Below, piece by piece: positions 1 through 9,060 of a stretch of 15,786 nt of DNA. This DNA is from Jimgerdemannia flammicorona. Taxonomy: Eukaryota; Mucoromycota; Endogonomycetes; Endogonales; Endogonaceae. Numbering within the stretch: the stretch's first letter is position 1; every line of letters begins with the position of its first letter. The translations under genes were made by a program, and so were the position numbers. Location of the stretch: assembly GCA_003990745.1 (NCBI GenBank), contig RBNI01003480.1, positions 1 to 15,786 on the forward strand. The letters run 5' to 3'. The notes beneath the pieces are model-generated. The model ran no database searches, had not been told where the DNA came from, and saw nothing but the letters and a program-made list of their open reading frames with translations.

Positions 1-1153
1 AAAAAAAAAGATACCTAGTAGGCCACTCACCCTCCTCAAGCCCCTGCCACCATAGCCTAGCAGCCATACCTCGCATATGAGTCTTCTCCTCTTCTCTCAA
101 CACCTGATGTAGTTCCACTATCTCCAATTTTACCCTCTCTATCCTCCAGTCCTCCACCTTATCAGAAGTGAGCAAATCCACCAAATCTATTTACAGTCTC
201 CTCAGTCTATTGAAAGCACACCTCATGCACTCCCTCCTTTACCTCCCAGCCTCTCTTCCAGCTCCTCCCCAATAGACCCTCACAGCCTCTTTCAATCTTA
301 TCCAACAGACATTTACAGACAAACCCTCATGCCTCCAGACAACAACCTTTGCCTGAATGTCCTCCATCCATGAGTCTCACAATCTCTTCTCAGCCAGTAG
401 AGAGGAGTTAAGGCACCAATGTCTGGGTCCATCTCCACTCCCCCCTAACTGCCCCTGCCCCAACAGTCCTCAGTAATCAGACCATGGGCACCACTCTACC
501 TCCAATGACTTCCAAACATCTGAACCCCAATACTCTGCCATCAGAATCCAGTCAATCCTGGTGTCTAAGCCATTCGCCCAATGTGTATAAACCCTGGTAT
601 TGCCCCACCACATTCTGCCCATATCCCCTAAGGAGCTCAACTTCTCCACCTCCTCCCATGCATCCAGTCCTCCACTTCTCTCCCCTGTACTCCTCTCTCC
701 ATCAGTCCTGTCAAGACACTGATCCCGAACCATATTAAAGTCCCCCCCAAGAACATTGACCCCTTCCTTCAAGAGAATACCCTCCTCCAGCAGCTCCTCA
801 ATTCATGCAGTCCTCTTGCCCCTAACCACAGGGCAGTAGCAAGAGCCAACTCTCACTGACTTCTACCCTGGCTGCTGCCAATCTCTCCAGACCAAGCGAT
901 CACCCCAGCTCCTGATTCCCTCTAAGTCTCCTCTACTCTTCCTCACCAAAATCACCACTTTTCCAAATCAAGCAGTAGCCTCACCCCATTTCTTAGTCCA
1001 CTCTACCCAATTATCCTCATCCTCACACCGAACATCCTGTAGTAAAAAGAGATCAGCCTCCAATCCCTTGAGCCAAGTAAAAATATTCTTACACCATCCA
1101 GAACCCCTCAACCCATTCACATTCAAAGAGAAAATGTTAGTTGTACTGTTCAT
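1..1153 (-). pseudogene. LINE copy A ORF2, endonuclease part, 3' truncated by window edge
   Basis: N-terminal part of the LINE polyprotein, starting MNSTTN as in the other copy. It encodes the apurinic/apyrimidinic-type endonuclease that nicks the target for target-primed reverse transcription. Visible motifs in order: SLNVNGL, LLQD (Asp40 where the family normally has Glu), GSCYCP, GGDFN and RIDWIL. The final SDH motif reads SDY (codon TAC at 475-473), so the catalytic histidine is lost. The frame is unbroken by indels over all 1153 bases but has stops at 970 (TGA), 865 (TAG), 805 (TGA), 472 (TGA), 379 (TGA), 241 (TAA) and 193 (TAA). At 865, 805, 379 and 241 the other copy has TGG. The linker after the endonuclease continues to the window edge, which falls in a homopolymer. 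Confidence 0.85.
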
Positions 1154-1184
1154 AGAAAATAATGTTAAATAGCAATCCCATTCT

Positions 1185-3201
1185 CTACAAGTCCACCTTC
1201 TGCTCCTCCTGTACCAAGTCTAAGTCATGTTCAGTAGCTAGCTCCCTTTCCCCAGCTTCCCATGCCTCCAACCCTTCCAGAAGTTCTACCATTGCCCCAT
1301 CTTCTCTCTCCTCAAAATCCTCATGATACTCCAGACAGGCCTTCCTCCAGAGCTGCAAACCATGATGCTCAGCCCAACAGTAGGCTGCCTGCTCACTTGC
1401 AACCACCACCAGCTCTGCCTTCCTTACCTCATCAACCTCATAACCCTCCTCCTCTAGAAAGATTACAAGAATCTCCGCCCTCAGCACCTCCACTATGCCA
1501 TCTCTATGCAGAATCTACTCTCAATACTCCTCAGGCATTGCCCGCAAGTCCACTTCTCCCAATGTATCAGCCACAAGGTTATCCATCAGCTTGCTCATCC
1601 ACAGCAAGTTCCCCACCTCCTTCCCTCCTGGAGTCCCTGGCTGTCCTGCATCCAACATCACCTATACTGGCGGCCTCATCCCACTCCTCCTCAGGGACAT
1701 CCACTAGCTCATCCTTGCCAGCCGCCACCACCTAGCCCCCTTTCACTACATCAGAGACCCCAAAGTGCACTTGCTGGGCCCCCTGCATCAGCACATCTTC
1801 TGTTGTCCTCCTCTTCACAGCCAGGCCCCTCCTGATAAGAGGAGGGGGGGTGACATTCAATTCCTGCTCCCAGACCTTGAAAGTGCTGTCAGTATAGGGG
1901 TCCTTGCTCAGCACCTTCCCAGCTCCTGCCTTGCCTGCCTCCACCTCCCCTACTCCTTTACTAGTCCAGACACTGGCTTCGACACCCCCAGATACCTCAG
2001 CCCCAACTGCCTTCTGCTTTGCCTCTACTGTCATACTTGCCAGTAGCTCTCTCTGTCTCCTGCACCCCTGTGCCTGCTCCCACTGCCTCTTGTCCATACG
2101 GATACACTTTCCCTCCACAACCTCCAGATGTGTTGTCTCCTCGAAGAGCTTCCAGGCCTTTGCCCTCTATTCCACTACACCACTCAACTCCTCCAGTACT
2201 TCCAACAAGTCCTCCTCCTCCTCTTCACTCCTCTTCACCCTCAACACCCTACAGGCAACAGCCCCCCACATCAACACTGAAGGCCAGTCACTCACCTTTC
2301 CCATGACCTTCCTCTCTGCCAGCCTAATCCTGACATCCACATCTCCTGTCCTGATTGCTGTCCCCTCCCACACCTGGAATCCGATATCCACCACATCACT
2401 ATACTCGGCCACCACCTCCTCTACCCTCCTCCTAGTCTCAACCTTTGTCACCATAGGTATCCCTTTGACTAGCAGCTGTACCACCCTGGGGTCCCACCTA
2501 AGGCACCACACCATAGGGACCACCACCTCACCAATCACCACTCCAGTCTTCATTATCTCATCCAGTGGGCCCACCTCCTCAAAGCCCACCTCCACTCCCT
2601 CCAGCCCCTTCAGGAACTTCACCAAGGCTGCCCCAGCCACCTGCTGCAAGATAAGTCCCAGGACCATCCTTGCTGTCACCACTAAGCCCCAGAAGCACAA
2701 GGTAGCTGTGAACTCCAAAACTGACTTCTTGAGTAATGGTGCCACCACCAGCCCCATCACACCATCAGCCAGGTCCCTCTTCTGAATTGGTAGCCCCAGC
2801 CCCACTCCACCATCAGCCATCACATCTCTTTTTTTTTTCTGATTCCCTGTTACACCTCTATCAGCAGTTCTACCCCCAGCTATAGCACCTCCAGACTCTA
2901 CACTCATACCCCCAGCCTGAGGACCACCCCCCCTCCCATGGCTCACCTTGCCCTTCCCCACAGCAGCACCAGCCCTATCTCTAGCTGGCCATCCACTCTC
3001 CTTCACCTTGTTCACAAAGCTTGAGGGGCTAGTCCTTTCCCCATTACCTCCTGATATTGGCCCTCCTCCAGAGCCCTCGCCACCCTTCAACCCTCCAAAG
3101 GCCCCCATCCCTAGGCCATAACCCCTCCCCACATTCTGCCAGCTGAAAGTCCCAGATCCCCCTGACCCAGTATGCCTGTCGGAACTCTTGCTAGATGACA
3201 T
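1185..3201 (-). pseudogene. LINE copy A ORF1, presumed RNA-binding protein, broken
   Basis: First ORF of copy A. ORF1 proteins of LINEs bind element RNA to form the retrotransposition particle; that role is inferred from position, and I recognise no RRM or CCHC knuckle. The start at 3201 is chosen because its N-terminus (MSSSK, then TFSWQNVGRG) aligns with the other copy's start (MATNR, then TFDWQQVGRG); an in-frame ATG at 3240 would add 13 unmatched residues. The N-terminal third is Gly/Ser-rich, the middle carries a conserved FLKGLEGVEVGFEE block, and the C-terminus is Glu-rich and probably coiled coil. Breaks: TAG at 2169-2167, TAG at 1734-1732, a net one-base frameshift between about 1690 and 1658, TGA at 1523-1521 and TAG at 1517-1515. 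The natural stop is TAG at 1187-1185, shared in position with the other copy. Confidence 0.82.
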
Positions 3202-3496
3202 ATTGATAGTACCTTTTCTCCTAGTTGTGTTGAAAACCATTGCTTGAAGTTTTGTGTAATGTGAATTATACAGAAGAAAGGTACTGGTATCTCTGATATC
3301 TCCAGCATTCTCAACTTTAGTACTAGTATCTTCATTAGCTTTGAAATTACTTAGAATAGATAGAGGTCAGATGAATCTGGGTCAATCTAGAGTACATTTT
3401 AGACTTAGAGGATTTCAGTTTGAGCAAAATATAGCAAAAGTCAGCAATATATTTTTTGACTAATGTGTAAGCTCTCCTACTTATACTGATTAAGAT

Positions 3497-3769
3497 GTGA
3501 CATCTGTTTTACTCTATATTATCAAATGTAAAAGACAGTATATCTCAAAATCTGGAAGTTTATTCTATAATTTGGCTTATAATATCAGAGTTCTACTGGA
3601 GTCTAATATGATGATGGTGTTTTACTCAAATCAACTACATAGTTCAACAGTTATTAGAGATAGAGAAGTTTTGAACAATTTATCTCCAAGTGTCTATCAC
3701 AGAACCTTAGAAGCTATATACTACTATAACAAATTTTTTGAAAACTTAGGAGAGCAAAAAAATCTGTAG
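3497..3769 (+). CDS. Doubtful 90-codon ORF, no recognised family
   Basis: Uninterrupted frame of 90 codons starting ATG ACA TCT and ending TAG, inside AT-rich DNA where open frames this long are uncommon. The predicted protein is a mixed, non-repetitive sequence with charged residues rather than only Ile/Leu/Tyr runs, ending in a stretch containing EVLNNLSPSVYHRTLEAIYY. I recognise no domain. It could be a surviving exon or fragment of a decayed transposon gene, or chance. No promoter, splice site or polyadenylation context is evident, and no other gene is nearby to support it. Confidence 0.15.
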   Translation: MTSVLLYIIKCKRQYISKSGSLFYNLAYNIRVLLESNMMMVFYSNQLHSSTVIRDREVLNNLSPSVYHRTLEAIYYYNKFFENLGEQKNL

Positions 3770-4037
3770 ATATTTTATATATTTGATAACTGATTTTTAT
3801 GTTATATTATAGTTTTTGAATATTTAGTAGAAATTTGGCAAATATAGTATTCTTTTTTTGGATTTTTTTTTCACTAAAGAATTGTTCTTTTTGGTGGACT
3901 TGTTAATTTGTACTAGTTGACTTTTAATTCAGTTTAGTTTGTTATCAGAAGAATTTATCAGGATTCTAGCTCCTGAAGTAAATTTGAGCTGATTCAATTT
4001 GGGTTCAAATCAACCTGAACTTGACATATATTAAATT

Positions 4038-4165
4038 TGAATTTGAACTGATTCGAATTCATTATATAATGAATTTGAACTGATTTGAATTTATCATATG
4101 ATGAATTCAGATTGATTCAAATTTATCATGTGATGAATTTGAACTGACTCAAATTAGATATATAA
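4038..4165. repeat. 32-bp minisatellite, four tandem units
   Basis: Four consecutive units begin at 4038, 4070, 4102 and 4134, each exactly 32 bases. Each opens TGAATT(T/C) and carries a GATT(C/T)GAATT-like core followed by an ATATA- or ATCAT-containing tail. Units 1 and 2 are the closest pair; unit 3 has TCAGATTG where the others have TGAACTG. Degenerate related sequence flanks the array on both sides (about 3985-4037 and 4166-4190), suggesting a longer original array. The core is close to palindromic (GAATTC, ATTCGAAT), so single strands could fold. The only CpG seen in the spacer lies in unit 1. Confidence 0.85.
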
Positions 4166-5926
4166 TTGACAAATTTGAATCAGGTTTAAATTTCCCTAAC
4201 TCAATCAGAGTACTAACTGGAAGCTATAGTGACTACAGAAGCCTAATCTACTATTACTCTCAATAGTAATAAGGTAGAAGAGTTCTGATATCTCATTCTT
4301 CAGGACAATCCAGACCAATTCCTGCAAGGATTGATCTTAGCATTCTAAGGCCCCAGCATCTAGGTTAGACCTCTCTAAGACCCCATACTTTTCTCTTATT
4401 TTATAGAAGAGAATGTCATATATTGGAGAGCTCCTAATCTCCTTGCTCTCTCTGTTACTGCTGAATATAATGATGTTATTAGCAATAATGTCATCCTGCT
4501 AATATATATATGAAATATATAATATATGTAAAATATGTAAAATGAATAAAATGTTTACTGATCTTATCTTTTTTGAAGACATTCTGACCTCTAATAGTGA
4601 TAAAGATGAAGCTCCCAGGGTCTCAAATATTCTGCTCTGAGTTCTTTATATAACTGTTATTCTTCTGGTATTCTGATCTTATATAACTCAAAAATTCTTC
4701 TGACATTCTTTTCTTATATAACTGAAATCTACCAGTATCCTGAACTTATGCAACTATTTGTACAAGTACTCAAATTTGTACTTATAACTAAAGTTTTCTG
4801 TATTCTAATATTTTATTTAGTTATTGGAATTTATATTTAGCTTTATATCTTAGCAACCATTGAATTATATTTTATATAAATATCTTTTGAAATAAAGTCA
4901 GTTTCCTCAGTTTACTTATACTCAATTCTATACAAGCAATCTAAGAGATAACAAGACAGTTTAAAGATAAGAAGTTTGAGAACTATAAGACTTTAGAAAG
5001 ATACTCCAATAAGAACTTACTTATAACAAACTTATAGTCAGTCTAAGAGATATACCTTGAAGAGAATCTGATATATTTGAAGGACTTAGTGCCTACTATA
5101 TGATAATATATATATGTATATACTTTATATATAATTATTAATAAATATAATGAAATATCTCTTTCTGTTATAGAAAAAAGTATATATCAGACTATAGATA
5201 TCTATATATATGAGGTTTAGAATCTCAGAGATATACTTTAATCATTCTTTGAATAGTTATTAGAATACTATATTTTTTTTAAAAAACTCTCAGAGTATAT
5301 TACTAGTAATCCTTTATAGATCTATTCTTAATCATTATTTTCAGACTCATATTATCTATATGTTTTAAATATTGATACTATATATTAAATATATCAGATA
5401 TAGTTATCATATATAAAGGTTTTTATTATACTATTTAGTATACTATTGATTATATAAAAATTATCTTCTTTTAAGGCTATTATCAATTTATTATTATTTA
5501 AATTATAGATTATTATACTATTTGAATATATATATATCTCTTTATTACTGTAGGATATTATCTTATCTATATATTAAAAAGAGTTTTTTATCAATATTTA
5601 AAGTATATAGTATATCTAGAAAAATTCTAGTAAACTCTATAATATTCTCATAAAGATATATCTCTATATTTCCTTTTCCTTAAGTATATTATATTATTGT
5701 TATCTAGTTTAATAGATACTAGATACTTAAAAGATTTATATATAGAGAACTATTCTCTATATACTAAGAGTGAGAGAAGAATTTAAATAATTAGAGAGAT
5801 AGTTGAATTTTATAGAGAAAAAGTTGATAATAGACTCTGCAGAGAGATTGAGTAGGAAGTCAGGTCTTACTATTGTATTATATGAGTATAAATTAATTTA
5901 GTAATAAATAAAGAAGTCTAAGTAAC

Positions 5927-5948
5927 TATATATATATATATATATATA
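5927..5948. repeat. (TA)11 microsatellite
   Basis: An uninterrupted run of eleven TA dinucleotides in the AT-rich spacer. Shorter ATATAT runs occur throughout this region; this is the longest perfect one noticed. Confidence 0.9.
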
Positions 5949-6435
5949 AACATTCTCTCTAATATTATTTACTATATAGCTAAGCCAGAGATCATATTGT
6001 TAGCTATATTGACAGCATATTCAATAGATATATACTTATGAGTCTCTATATTACTAGGAGTATTAATATTACTACTTTTTGTTAACCTAAAAGTATTTTA
6101 CTAACTAGTTATAGATATCAGATTAGTGGTAGAATTGCTTATAGATTTGGTACTACTTGAGCTGAGAGAACTATTATCTATATATATTGCTTGCATAAAG
6201 AATATACTACTATTATTATCAGTTTTAGCAGTATTTATATTGTTATACTTCTCTTTACCATATTTATACTGGTTTTTTCTATATTTATTTTTACTACTCT
6301 TCTTACTTTATTATTCTCTTTATAATAATAGTAATATTTTCTATATCTATACTTGCTATAGTATTTACAGTAATTATCAAACTTGGTTAATTAGTTATTA
6401 TTATTAGTACTCCTAATAAATTGAATCAAAGATCT

Positions 6436-6524
6436 AATTTAATTTAATTCAAAATTTTGATTTAAATTAAAAAATCTCTAATTTGATTTAATTCAAATAA
6501 CTCTCAATTTGATTTAATTCAAAT
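6436..6524. repeat. Clustered AATTTGATTTAATTCAAAT repeats
   Basis: A 19-base motif, near-palindromic (AATTTGA and TCAAAT arms), occurs exactly at 6480-6498 and again at 6506-6524, 26 bases apart. A degenerate version sits at about 6436-6453, and half-copies flank both sides (TTGAATCAAA at 6421, TTGATTTAATT from about 6524). It resembles the GATTCAAATT cores of the 32-bp minisatellite at 4038-4165, so the two arrays may share an origin. No coding role is apparent. Confidence 0.7.
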
Positions 6525-6922
6525 TGATTTAATTTATTTAGAAGTACTATTTATTATATTAATTTTGAGTTTAGGTTTATTCTTATTCTTATTATTATCT
6601 GTACTATTAATTCTATCTATGTTAGCTTTGATCTTATTTACTACTATATCTATAGGATCTATAAAATATATTTTCATTATCTTAGATACTATTTTCTTAG
6701 TATATTTCCTCATTTATGAGACTCATTATTATATACATATGTATATAAATATAGTCTGTGAGCTTATTACTCTCATATATAGCTATAATAATAATAATAT
6801 ATATTTCTAAGAAATCTTTTATAAGTATTAGGATCTTATCTTCATCTTTTATATAATTTACAAATATGTTGAGAGAATTTACTTGATTTATCAGATCATT
6901 AATATATATAATTAGCATACTT

Positions 6923-6937
6923 ATAGATACTCTTCTT
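6923..6937. repeat. Target-site duplication, left copy
   Basis: Fifteen bases, ATAGATACTCTTCTT, repeated exactly at 12791-12805 on the other side of LINE copy B. This is the expected product of staggered target nicking during target-primed reverse transcription and fixes the 5' end of the element at 6938. Confidence 0.95.
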
Positions 6938-7006
6938 CACCATTCGGGTTATACAACCTTTGGAGAGCACTTTCAACATCATTTTTAGAGAAAAGAGACT
7001 AACAAC
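6938..7006 (+). promoter_or_regulatory. 5'UTR of LINE copy B (probable internal promoter)
   Basis: Leader between the target-site duplication and the ORF1 start. The last 36 bases (TTTCAACA, then a GAGAAAAG block, then ATG) match the leader of copy A at about 3237-3202, showing this is element sequence. Autonomous LINEs usually carry an internal promoter in the 5'UTR; that is family knowledge, and no core-promoter motif is obvious here. Confidence 0.6.
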
Positions 7007-9031
7007 ATGGCGACCAACAGGCAACCTGAGGTGCATACTGAGCAGGGTGGCCCAAGCACTTTCGACTGGCAGCAGGTGGGGAGAGGTCCAGGCCTGGGGG
7101 GGGGGATGAGGGGACTGCTGGCCAGTGGACGTAGAAGGGGTGGAGGAGGAGGCGGAGGCTCAGGATCTGAGAGGGCGAGCTTCATGGAGACGGTGAAGGG
7201 GAGGCAGCAGGCATCAGGGCTGGAGGGCTGGCTGAGGAGGGGCAAGGAGAATGAGAAGGCACCGGGGCAGGGGGGAGCAGCTCTTGGAAGGGAGGGCAGT
7301 AGAGCTGGGGGAGTAGCAGCTGGGGGGAGTGTGACTGCTAATGGAGAGGGGACTGTCAATCTGGAAAAAAAACCAGATGTGATGGCTGATGGTGAGGCTG
7401 AGCGGCTGAGGCTTAGAAGACAAGGAGACTTGGCGGATGGTGTGACGGGACTAGCGGTGGCCCCATTACTCAAAAAATCGATTTCGGCATTTGCAGTTAC
7501 ACTGTGCTTCAGGGACCTAGCGGTGACAGCGAAAATGGTGCTGGGGCTTATCACTAAGCAGGTGGCGGGAGCGGCATCCATGAAGTTTTTGAAGGGACTG
7601 GAGGGTGTAGAGGTGGGTTTTGAGGAGGCGGCACCATTGGAGGAGACACTGAAGGTTGGATTGGTAGTTGGTGAGGTGTGTGTTCCAATGGCACGCTGTC
7701 TGAAGTAGGACCCCAGAGTGGTCCAACTGCTGGTGAAAGGAGTGCCAACAGTGATGGCAATGGAGACGAGAAAGAGGGTTGAAGACTTCATGGTGGAATT
7801 TGGAGAGGTGGTGGATATTGGATTCAGGGTCTGGGAAGGGACCTCACTTAGGACTGGTGATGTGGATGTGAGGATTCAGCTGGCTGGGAAGGAAGCTACT
7901 GGGAAGGCGAGGGACTGACCTTCGGCAATGGTCTGGGGAGTGATTTTGTGTAAGGTGACGAGGGTAAAGGGAAGTGAGGAGGAGGAGGAGGATTTATTAG
8001 AAGCACTAGAAGAGTTGGATGGTGCTGTAGAGAGGTGAGTGAAGGCTTGGGCAGCTTTTGTAGAGGTGATGCACTTGGAGGTGGTGGATGGAAAGCAGAT
8101 TCGAGTGACCAAGGAGTAGTGGGAAAGGGATCAGGGGCGGAAGAGGCAGAAAGAGCTGCTGGCCAAGCTGGATAACAGGCCACTGGGGAATGCGAGCAAG
8201 GAGAAGGGCGCTGGGGGAGCCACAGCGAGTGTCTGAGCCAGCGAGGGGGAGGGGAAGGACGAGATGGTGACAGGAGAGGACAAGGAGAAGACTAGCAAGG
8301 ATCCTTATGCTGATGGCATACTAGAGATTTGGGAGAAGGACTAGGAGGGCTCCCCTACCCCTACCCCCCTTATCAGGTGTGGCCCGGCTGCCCGAAATAA
8401 GGTAGTAGAAGATGTGCCAATGCGAGGGACCCAGAGGGTGCAATTCAGTGTTCTGGAGGTGGTGTATGGAGGAAAGGTGGTTGCAGCTGGTGAGGAGGAA
8501 CTGGTGGATGTCCCGGAGGTATAGGAGGAGTCTGCAAGTGCTAGAGCTGACACCACAATGTTGGAGGGAGGAAGGCCGGTGACTTTGGGGGGGAAGGAGG
8601 TGGGGAACTTACTTTGGATGTGTCAGATAATGAACAATCTGGCAGCGGAAGAGTTGGGAGAGGTGGACTTGCAAGTGATGAGTGATGAGCACTGGGTGGG
8701 GATACTGCAGGGGGATGGAGTAATGAAGGCATTGAAGGTGGAAATTCTTGCGGTGTACCTAGAGGAGGAAGGGTATGAGGTGGATAAGGAGAGGGAGGCA
8801 GAGATGGCAGTCGTCACTAGAGAGAGGGCTGAATACTGCTGGAACAAGCGTCATGGACTGCAGCTCTGGCAGGAGGCATGCATAGAGTACCAAGAAGAGT
8901 TCGAGGAGAAGGCAGATGATGAGATGACTGAACTGCTGGCTGGATTGGAGGCCCAGAGGGCCAAAGAGGAGGAGGTGGCTGTGGAACACAATCTGGACAT
9001 GGTGCAGGAGGAGATGAGCATGGAGCAGTAG
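7007..9031 (+). pseudogene. LINE copy B ORF1, presumed RNA-binding protein, seven premature stops
   Basis: One frame of 674 codons from ATG 7007 to TAG 9029. Its role as the RNA-binding partner is inferred from position; no RRM or CCHC knuckle is recognised. The N-terminal ~120 residues are Gly/Arg/Ser-rich (including a G10 run at 7096-7105). The middle has a conserved hydrophobic-basic region (LLKKS, then FLKGLEGVEVGFEE, then DPRVVQLLVKG) followed by VWEGTSLRTGDVDVRIQL. The C-terminus is rich in Glu and probably coiled coil. Premature stops: TAG 7706, TGA 7916, TGA 8036, TAG 8117, TGA 8234, TAG 8342, TAG 8522. Copy A has TGG at 7706, 7916 and 8234 and CAG at 8117, so these are G-to-A or C-to-T changes. 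The start matches copy A's N-terminus; the final TAG is shared by both copies and is taken as natural. Confidence 0.88.
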
Positions 9032-9060
9032 GGATCGACCACTAACATAACATTTTCATC
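9032..9060 (+). other. ORF1-ORF2 intercistronic spacer
   Basis: Twenty-nine bases between the ORF1 stop and the ORF2 ATG; copy A has 31 at the same place with a similar AACAT-then-TTTTC sequence. ORF2 is therefore in a different frame relative to ORF1 in the two copies. This argues against translation by a fixed frameshift and fits termination-reinitiation on one bicistronic RNA (inference). Confidence 0.65.

Larger units (their letters stand above)
1..3280 (-). mobile_element. LINE (non-LTR retrotransposon) copy A, 3' part off the window
   Basis: Minus-strand LINE holding a short 5' leader, ORF1 and the first third of ORF2. It is collinear with the complete plus-strand copy at 6938-12790; position 1 here corresponds to about 10200 there, so the reverse transcriptase and 3' end lie beyond the left edge. 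The two proteins look roughly two-thirds identical over well-aligned stretches (by eye), so these are two subfamilies rather than recent duplicates. The 5' end near 3280 is estimated from leader similarity: a TTTCAACA block lies about 36 bases before the ORF1 start in both copies. CpG is very scarce (about 16 seen in 3.2 kb of GC-rich sequence). Premature stops, one frameshift and a lost catalytic residue show that it is inactive. Confidence 0.9.
3281..6922. other. AT-rich, CpG-free spacer with no convincing gene
   Basis: About 3.6 kb of strongly AT-rich DNA, full of TATA/ATAT runs. I see a single CpG (about 4054). Stops are dense in all frames. A less AT-extreme patch at about 4200-4640 has more C and G and may be a decayed transposon or gene, but no conserved protein motif is readable. 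The stretches 4640-6100 and 6540-6920 are almost pure A/T with short polypurine bits; I see no feature there apart from the repeats listed separately. The likely origin is old repeats driven to high AT by C-to-T mutation; this is an inference from composition. Confidence 0.7.

Noticed and set aside
1262..2785. Long plus-strand Pro/Ser/Thr-rich frames opposite LINE copy A
   Set aside because: They are antisense shadows of ORF1; the minus strand aligns with the second LINE copy and these frames do not follow any family.
6126..6407. Hydrophobic 93-codon ORF resembling a membrane protein
   Set aside because: It is Leu/Ile/Tyr/Phe-rich because the DNA is T-rich; there is no conserved motif, and similar frames occur nearby.
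6565..6810. 81-codon hydrophobic ORF
   Set aside because: Same composition artefact of AT-rich DNA.
3281..6922. CRISPR array or bacterial regulatory elements in the repeats
   Set aside because: The 32-bp units are contiguous without unique spacers and the context is eukaryotic.
6985..7791. 268-codon minus-strand Ser/Pro-rich frame
   Set aside because: Antisense shadow of copy B ORF1; a corresponding shadow occurs opposite copy A for the same reason.
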